From Paludibacteraceae bacterium (GTDB taxonomy: Bacteria > Bacteroidota > Bacteroidia > Bacteroidales > Paludibacteraceae), in contig CAJOFU010000037.1 in NCBI GenBank assembly GCA_905233935.1, forward strand, positions 1 through 43,957: DNA of 43,957 nucleotides. The letters are read 5' to 3'. Under the pieces are notes generated by a model. That model was given only the letters and a program-made list of their open reading frames with translations. It searched no databases and was not told the DNA's origin. The stretch's first letter is position 1; each line of letters opens with the position of its first letter. Of this stretch, positions 39,002 through 43,957 are shown piece by piece. A program made the translations under genes and the position numbers.

Positions 39002-41974
39002 CTAAAACTTCTGCGGTTTGCGGGCACAGAGGCGGAGGAAGGGACAGTACTGCGAACAGTTCTCGCACTGCGCAAACTCACGCTCACGGACTATAGCCCC
39101 GACCATCTGCTGCACCACATCCGAGAACTGCTCGTGGGTGCTGTCGTCGTAGGTGATGGGTGACTTGTCGATACTCACGCGCGTAAGAGTGCGGTCGCCC
39201 GTTAGATCCTGAGAGGTGAAGTAGAGGTGGGGTTCGATTTCAAATTTATGATTTATGATTTCAAATTTCAAATTTTTAATTTCTGAATTCTGAATACTGA
39301 CTTCTGATTTCTGATCTCTGACTTCTGAATCCTGAATCCTGAATCCTGAATCCTGAATCCTTTGCATGTACGCGACATAGCTGTATAGGAGGGTTTGGCG
39401 GACGTAGTCGGTGTCGGGTTTCTCGGGCGTGAGCAAGTCATCGGACTTGGCGGACATCTTCTTCGCATTGTACTTACCGCACTTGTAATCGACGATACGA
39501 ACGACCTTCGGCGTACCGTTCAAGCCGCCGATACAGTCCATACGGTCGAGCCGTCCGCCGATAGATACGTCAACGGTCTCATCGGCATTTTGCAGGGGTA
39601 CGCGAACGGTCGTATATTGCGCACTCTCCAGCAGCAGGATCGTCAATCCGCGGTGCTCGGCATCGTAACGGTCACGCGCCAACACATGTTCGATATACGT
39701 GTCGATCACACGGTTCTCGAGCGCGTGTTGCTCAGCTATGTATATCGGCTGTTCGCCCGGATGATCGTTCAGATACGCGGCGTTCAAACGCTCATAGGCG
39801 GCTTGCAGTGCCTCACTGCGTTTAGCCGGCGTGTTCATCTGTTCGACCTGATTCGGATGGATAACCACTTCACCCTTGTTTTTGCACCCGCAATGTATCT
39901 CATATAGGTAACGAATTGCCTCATGGACGAACAGACCGAGGGTGCGGTTACTGAAGATCGTCTCCTGCGCGTCATCATCGTGCAAGCCAAGCATGTACTG
40001 CAAGTAGAACTTCCGCTTGCAGGTGAAGAAGGTGTTGATCGCCGATGGCGATAATTTCAAATTTATGGTTTCAAATTTCTGTCGATCGGCAGTGCCGTGC
40101 AAATTTTTGATTTCTGAATTCTGATCTCTGACTTCTGACTTCTGACTTCTTATTTCCACCCAACTGGCGTTGGCGGGGACGGTGAGGGTGCGGGCGGGGG
40201 TAAGGGTATTGCTTTCGGTGAGGGTGAACTTGGTGACCTCGAACTGTTCGGGACAAACGAGCATCTGCATCACGAAACGCGACATGCTCTTCTTCATCAT
40301 AGCTGTTTGCGATTGACTGAACAGGATCGTCACATCCTCGGCGCGATTGAGCAGACGGAAGAAGTTGTAGGCATAGACGGATGCGCGCTCGTCGTGGGTC
40401 TGCAAGCCGTACGCCTTGCGCAGGTAGTACGGCAGGAAGGACTTGTCGGGCTGATGGGCAGGTATAACGCCTTCCTCGACATTGAGCAGCAGCAGGTGAC
40501 GGAAGTCGAGTGTACGGGTCTCGAGCACACCCATGATCTGCAGGTCGGTGACCGGCTCGCCGTGGAAAGGCAGGGTCAGTTGTTCCAAATGGCGGCGTAT
40601 GAGGCGTTGCAGTAAGTCGGGATGTGCAGTTAGTTCGCCGGTGAGACCGTCGCTGAGGATCGTGATGAACTGGATGAGCGTGCGGCGGGTCTGATAGAGC
40701 GCTTCGCGCCCAAGATGCCATGTATTGGTCTGCCCTGCCATCGATTGTGCGGATAGACCGTCCACGAACGCAACGGCGTTTTGGAGTGCCTGAGCGGGAT
40801 CATCCGGGTGCTTACGGAAAGCCATATCGAGGCGCTTGACGACATCCGCAAAGACCGGTGTGTGGCGGAGCGGATAGCCCTTGGTGATATTGACCTCTTC
40901 GGGCGCATCGCTACCCTCCAGACGTATGAGAGGCAGGCTGTAGATGACCGGCTCGAGTTGGGCTTCATCGCAGATGACGATAGCAGTGGATTCGCCTTTG
41001 CTTTTGTAGGCTTGCTGCATCCACCGTCCGGCAAATCCGGCTTCGGCATGAGTGGAAGTGACGCTGACGGTTCGGATGGTGCGCTTAGCGCCCCATTTGG
41101 CAGCGGGCAGCGCGTTGGGCAGCGTGAGCATGTTCTGACGGATGAAGGCGAACGCCTTGGTGTTGGCGTGGAAATCCTCGACATAATCCCAGAAGAACAG
41201 TGCTCTGCCTTCGTCCTGCAGGCATTGCATCAGTTGGCGCTCGACGGGCAGCAGGTAGTTGAATCCGATGAAGCAGTACATCCGGCTTGTGGCACGCGAA
41301 CGGAGTTCGTCCCAATGGGTGATGACGTAGCGCATACGTTGTCCCTCATAGCCCTTGCCGGCTTGTTCCAACTCATCGCGCAGGTTGTGGTATATCTCCG
41401 GCATAGCGTGCCAGAGGGCAGTGAAGTGCGCCTGTACGGACTCGGCTATAAGCGATTGCCGGCGTGCCTCACCCTTGTAGAGCAGGTCTTCGAGTCGGCG
41501 GCGGACATCCTCGTCAAGATGGTAAGTATCCAGATCCGACAAGGAGAGTGCGTTGCGGAAGAACGCGTCGATCTCCGACGGGCGGATGCTTTGGTCGATA
41601 TTCGTGAAGTCCGACAGCAGTTGTCGTCCCCAGCCGTAGAAGCGGTCAATGTCCATCGGCTGCTGATTGCTGATCGCTGACTGCTGATTGCTGATAGCTG
41701 ATATCTGACTGCTATAAATGCGGTGCAGGCGGCAGACGGTGAACAGTTCGTCTTCCTTGGCTAAGGGACAGAGGCTGTCAAACAGATCGCCGAGGGCGAG
41801 CATCTCGGGTGCCCACAAGGCTTTGGGGTGATCGGCAGCCATGCGGCGCTGGAGTTCGCTGCGCATCACTACACCCGCACGGTGCATCGGAAAGACCAAC
41901 GTCACGTCTTTCAATCCACTCCATCCGAACCGCCGGATGAGTTCATCAACAACTTGTTGCAGAAACGATTTCAT
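39002..41974 (-). CDS. AddB-like PD-(D/E)XK nuclease with Fe-S cysteines and in-frame 7-bp arrays
   Basis: 990 residues from the ATG at 41974 (MKSFLQQVVDELIRRFGW); the open frame continues upstream into the helicase gene. The N-terminal part resembles inactive helicase folds of AddB (VTLVFPMHRAGVVMRSEL; TLDFRHLLLLNVEEGVIPA near 500). The nuclease domain starts at LKLSPSAINTFFTCKRKFYL (about 640), with GGRLDRMD (about 805) and VVRIVDYKCGKY (about 825) as catalytic DxxD/DYK region, and ends with CENCSQYCPFLRLC (about 972-985), which with the earlier cysteine fits the AddB iron-sulphur cluster. It should process double-strand ends with the upstream helicase. Three in-frame 7-bp arrays encode residues at about 86-106, 605-640 and 871-912. 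Same strand as the helicase, 31 nt gap. Confidence 0.88.
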   Translation of the reverse strand: MKSFLQQVVDELIRRFGWSGLKDVTLVFPMHRAGVVMRSELQRRMAADHPKALWAPEMLALGDLFDSLCPLAKEDELFTVCRLHRIYSSQISAISNQQSAISNQQPMDIDRFYGWGRQLLSDFTNIDQSIRPSEIDAFFRNALSLSDLDTYHLDEDVRRRLEDLLYKGEARRQSLIAESVQAHFTALWHAMPEIYHNLRDELEQAGKGYEGQRMRYVITHWDELRSRATSRMYCFIGFNYLLPVERQLMQCLQDEGRALFFWDYVEDFHANTKAFAFIRQNMLTLPNALPAAKWGAKRTIRTVSVTSTHAEAGFAGRWMQQAYKSKGESTAIVICDEAQLEPVIYSLPLIRLEGSDAPEEVNITKGYPLRHTPVFADVVKRLDMAFRKHPDDPAQALQNAVAFVDGLSAQSMAGQTNTWHLGREALYQTRRTLIQFITILSDGLTGELTAHPDLLQRLIRRHLEQLTLPFHGEPVTDLQIMGVLETRTLDFRHLLLLNVEEGVIPAHQPDKSFLPYYLRKAYGLQTHDERASVYAYNFFRLLNRAEDVTILFSQSQTAMMKKSMSRFVMQMLVCPEQFEVTKFTLTESNTLTPARTLTVPANASWVEIRSQKSEVRDQNSEIKNLHGTADRQKFETINLKLSPSAINTFFTCKRKFYLQYMLGLHDDDAQETIFSNRTLGLFVHEAIRYLYEIHCGCKNKGEVVIHPNQVEQMNTPAKRSEALQAAYERLNAAYLNDHPGEQPIYIAEQHALENRVIDTYIEHVLARDRYDAEHRGLTILLLESAQYTTVRVPLQNADETVDVSIGGRLDRMDCIGGLNGTPKVVRIVDYKCGKYNAKKMSAKSDDLLTPEKPDTDYVRQTLLYSYVAYMQRIQDSGFRIQDSEVRDQKSEVSIQNSEIKNLKFEIINHKFEIEPHLYFTSQDLTGDRTLTRVSIDKSPITYDDSTHEQFSDVVQQMVGAIVREREFAQCENCSQYCPFLRLCARKPQKF
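39237..39362. repeat. In-frame array of 18 heptamers in the AddB-like gene
   Basis: Strict 7-bp phase for 126 bp: ATTTCAA/ATTTATG units (39237-39278), then ATTTCTG, AATTCTG, AATACTG, ACTTCTG, ATTTCTG, ATCTCTG, ACTTCTG, then AATCCTG four times and AATCCTT. 18 units equal exactly 42 codons, read as RIQDSGFRIQDSEVRDQKSE and so on. Confidence 0.95.
40054..40158. repeat. In-frame heptamer array, 15 units, with a 21-bp foreign core
   Basis: ATTTCAA, ATTTATG, GTTTCAA, ATTTCTG (40054-40081), then 21 bp that are not of the repeat type (40082-40102, with CGGCA-GTGCCG), then ATTTTTG, ATTTCTG, AATTCTG, ATCTCTG, ACTTCTG twice, ACTTCTT, ATTTCCA. The total is 105 bp, 35 codons, in phase throughout. Encodes EIRSQKSEVRDQNSEIKNL and the next residues. 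Confidence 0.9.
41655..41717. repeat. In-frame heptamer array, 9 units (GCTGATN type)
   Basis: ATCGGCT, GCTGATT, GCTGATC, GCTGACT, GCTGATT, GCTGATA, GCTGATA, TCTGACT, GCTATAA: 63 bp, 21 codons. Encodes QISAISNQQSAISNQQP. Confidence 0.88.
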
Positions 41975-42007
41975 ATCTGACTTCTGAATTCTGACATCTG
42001 ACTTCTT
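41973..42007. repeat. Heptamer array bridging the helicase stop and AddB-like start
   Basis: ATATCTG, ACTTCTG, AATTCTG, ACATCTG, ACTTCTT. The minus-strand ATG of the AddB-like gene (41974-41972) and the TAA of the helicase gene (42008-42006) sit at its two ends, so the array makes up the whole gap. Confidence 0.9.
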
Positions 42008-43957
42008 AAATATTGACTTGCAGGAGTTGGTTGGGGAAGGCGTACCAGAGCCAGCCTTCGACACGGGTGTAGCCAATGTCCCGTAAGGCAGACATGTAGT
42101 CGCGCACCTGCAGGATGTGACCGGGGCGTTGGTGGTTGGTGAACTTGTAATCGAGCACCACGGCTTGGTCGCCACGGATCATCACACGGTCGGGACGGAT
42201 GTTGGTGTTGGGCGTGAGGATGGGCGCTTCGCGCATGAGTTGCCACGAGCCGTCGAACCACTGCTGCATCTGCGGGTTACAGAACGCGCAGTTGATCAGT
42301 TCGGCAATCTTACTAAATTGCGCATCATCGTCAATCAGTCCCTGCTGGCGATAGAGCTCGAGCACCTGGCGGCTATCCTCCTGGCGGGCAATGTGGGCGA
42401 AGATGTCGTGGCAGAGCGTACCGAAATCCGCTTGTGCGGTAGCGGCATCGACGTTGTCGGGGTCGGTGGTGTACTCGGTCGATTCCTGCGACTGCCGGAA
42501 CGTGACCTGCGAGCCGTCGCTGTAGAGCGTGGCGGCTATCGGCGTAGCACCGGCGTAGTCGAACGGACTCATCGAGGATTTGCGTCCGTCGCGGTTGATG
42601 AACGGCTCATCGCCAACGGTGTATTGCAGGAACGTATCCTCGCTGTCGGCAATCGTCGCCAACGGCTCGCGCAGATCGCAGTAGTCGAGCAGTGATGCTG
42701 CTACTGTCGGGTAGCCTGGCTTGTGGGCATTGGCATCGGGCAGGGCATAGACGTAGAGGTTGTCGGCAGCACGGGTGAGAGCTACGTAGAGCAGGTTGTA
42801 GTTGTCGATACGCTGGGCTTCATGCTCGCGTTGGTAGGCGCGGTAGTAAAGCGACTGCTCGCCTGTGCGTTGCAGGTTGCTGTCCTGCTTGACGGGGATA
42901 AACCCCATCACCCCACTGCCTGTTAGTTGTGGGGACCCCGAAATATCCTCCACCTGCACGGCTTGTGCCCAAAGCACATCATCGTTGCGGTCATGCTCGG
43001 TACTCCACGCGGCATCGAGCAGGATAACCGTCTTTCCCTCCAGACCTTTGGAGCTGTGAACGGTCATCAGGCGTATGGCGTCACTGCTGCTGTCGCCGGC
43101 TATAGCGGAGTCGTGCAACTTGTCGTCCCAGTATTGCAGCAAGGCGGCTGTATCGCTGCCGTTGGCGGCTATGAACGCCTGCACCTGATCGAGCAGGCTG
43201 TTGACGTAGGCTATGTCGCTGCCCTGATAGTAGCCTTGCTCGCACGCGATGATCTGGATGAGGTGTTGCAACTGGTCGTAGAGTGGTGCGGATTTGTCGA
43301 TTAGTTCGATGCGGTCGATGCAATCTTTTTCCCGATGCAACCGTACGAAAGCCGCAGCGGATTCGCTACCCGTATGGATGTAGCGCAGCGCCTCGATAAG
43401 CAGAAGCACGGTGGTGGATGACTCGAGCTTGAACGAGTCACGTGAGACCATCGGCGTGCGGCTGAGGATGGGGAATCGTTCGCCCTGCTCACGGCACCAC
43501 GTCACCCACTCCCGGATCTGGTCGTTCTTCTGCGCGAGGATAAGTATGTCTTGCGGTTGTTCGCCCAAGGCAAGCAGTTGCTCGATGATGGTGCACACAT
43601 CGTCCCAGAGCGCCTGTTGCTGGATGGGCTTGAGCAGGTTGTCGTTGCCAAGCTTGGCGGCGGACGTCTTGCTATAGTAGGGATAGAACCGGCAGCGGAC
43701 AAAGCCGCCCTGATGCTTGTCGGTGCGGTAGTAGTCGGTGAGCGGTTTGGCGGCTTGCTGTTCGTCGTAGAGGGTTGTGCCTACAGGGCGGTTGTCGCCA
43801 TCGGAAACGACGTATTGCAGGTTATCCTGTGCGGCAACGCGTTGCATGACGCCGAGGTTGAAGCGTACGACATTCTCGCGGCGGCGCTGGTTACGGATGA
43901 GCGGCTTGGTGTCGGGGTTGAAGGCATCGGTGAGTTGGGTTTTGCCGAGGGACTCCA
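42006..43957 (-). CDS. AddA-like UvrD/RecB-type helicase-nuclease (N-terminus beyond window)
   Basis: The frame is open to the right edge, so only the last 650 or so residues are seen; the ATG at 43847 is internal because homology continues before it (LIRNQRRRENVVRFNLGVM, motif IV-like). Superfamily 1 motifs follow: IRLMTVHSSKGLEGKTVILL (motif V, about 300) and NLLYVALTRAADNLYVYAL (motif VI, about 385). The C-terminal 180 residues form a PD-(D/E)XK nuclease: FGTLCHDIFAHI, RPDRVMIRGDQAVVLDYKFT (catalytic D...DYK) and QVRDYMSALRDIGY. This is the layout of AddA, which unwinds and cuts double-strand breaks with AddB. The partner gene follows after 31 nt. The missing part should carry the ATP-binding Walker motifs. 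Confidence 0.9.
   Translation of the reverse strand, partial: ESLGKTQLTDAFNPDTKPLIRNQRRRENVVRFNLGVMQRVAAQDNLQYVVSDGDNRPVGTTLYDEQQAAKPLTDYYRTDKHQGGFVRCRFYPYYSKTSAAKLGNDNLLKPIQQQALWDDVCTIIEQLLALGEQPQDILILAQKNDQIREWVTWCREQGERFPILSRTPMVSRDSFKLESSTTVLLLIEALRYIHTGSESAAAFVRLHREKDCIDRIELIDKSAPLYDQLQHLIQIIACEQGYYQGSDIAYVNSLLDQVQAFIAANGSDTAALLQYWDDKLHDSAIAGDSSSDAIRLMTVHSSKGLEGKTVILLDAAWSTEHDRNDDVLWAQAVQVEDISGSPQLTGSGVMGFIPVKQDSNLQRTGEQSLYYRAYQREHEAQRIDNYNLLYVALTRAADNLYVYALPDANAHKPGYPTVAASLLDYCDLREPLATIADSEDTFLQYTVGDEPFINRDGRKSSMSPFDYAGATPIAATLYSDGSQVTFRQSQESTEYTTDPDNVDAATAQADFGTLCHDIFAHIARQEDSRQVLELYRQQGLIDDDAQFSKIAELINCAFCNPQMQQWFDGSWQLMREAPILTPNTNIRPDRVMIRGDQAVVLDYKFTNHQRPGHILQVRDYMSALRDIGYTRVEGWLWYAFPNQLLQVNI

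Noticed and set aside
38880..39068. Small minus-strand gene after the AddB-like gene
   Set aside because: It overlaps the end of the AddB-like gene in another frame and has no recognisable features.
39237..40158. CRISPR-like appearance of the repeat arrays
   Set aside because: The units are 7 bp with no spacers, and no cas genes are present.
1..43957. Insertion sequence, prophage or plasmid origin
   Set aside because: No transposase, integrase, phage or replication gene was found; the only hints of mobility are short palindromes and the tRNA scar.

Overview
The window comes from a member of the Bacteroidota, most likely Bacteroidales. The sequence-level reasons are: several promoters of the form TTTG-N20-TAnnTTTG; almost no Shine-Dalgarno sequences; secreted proteins built from Listeria-Bacteroides (InlB B-type) repeats, BspA-type leucine-rich repeats and GLUG motifs; short C-terminal tails that look like type IX secretion or surface-anchoring signals; and a TPP riboswitch in front of a TonB-dependent receptor. 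The genus cannot be fixed from the sequence alone.

Layout. 1-12371 (minus): a two-gene secreted-hydrolase operon with its own promoter. It holds an M6-family metalloprotease, frameshifted between signal peptide and catalytic domain, and a giant endonuclease I fusion of more than 3000 residues that runs off the left edge. 12645-13929: two tRNA-Arg genes (CCT and CCG anticodons), a DUF2461 gene, and a 49-bp inverted repeat bracketing the second tRNA. 13995-16400 (minus): an operon of a GNAT-like protein, a Fur-family regulator and a YugP-type membrane zinc peptidase, with a clear promoter. 16510-19877 (minus): a small secreted protein, a flippase-like membrane protein split by a frameshift, and an internally duplicated secreted repeat protein. 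20074-25316 (plus): a secreted protein, a lipoprotein plus PepSY-type membrane protein pair, then a TPP riboswitch controlling a TonB-dependent receptor (probable thiamine uptake) that carries a frameshift. 25394-27079 (minus): a membrane-bound TPR/HTH regulator. Its promoter faces, head to head, the promoter of the surface-protein cluster at 27309-38817 (plus): two BspA-like proteins, a large YD-like secreted protein, a GLUG protein and an outer-membrane barrel. 39002-43957 (minus): an AddAB-like helicase-nuclease pair, the helicase running off the right edge.

Repeats not explained by the genes are the most unusual part. (i) Strictly phased 7-bp arrays sit at gene junctions and inside coding sequence, in frame, at three places in the AddB-like gene. 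(ii) A family of 20-bp palindromes with a 2-nt centre, consensus ATCNGCCA-NNNN-TGGCNGAT, occurs seven times: in a 5' UTR, just after stop codons, in the first codons of the TPP-regulated receptor and inside another gene. (iii) A 49-bp element occurs as an inverted pair around tRNA-Arg(CCG). Three genes are broken by small indels, which suggests assembly errors, recent decay, or slippage in this repeat-rich genome. The indels need checking against reads before the genes are called dead.
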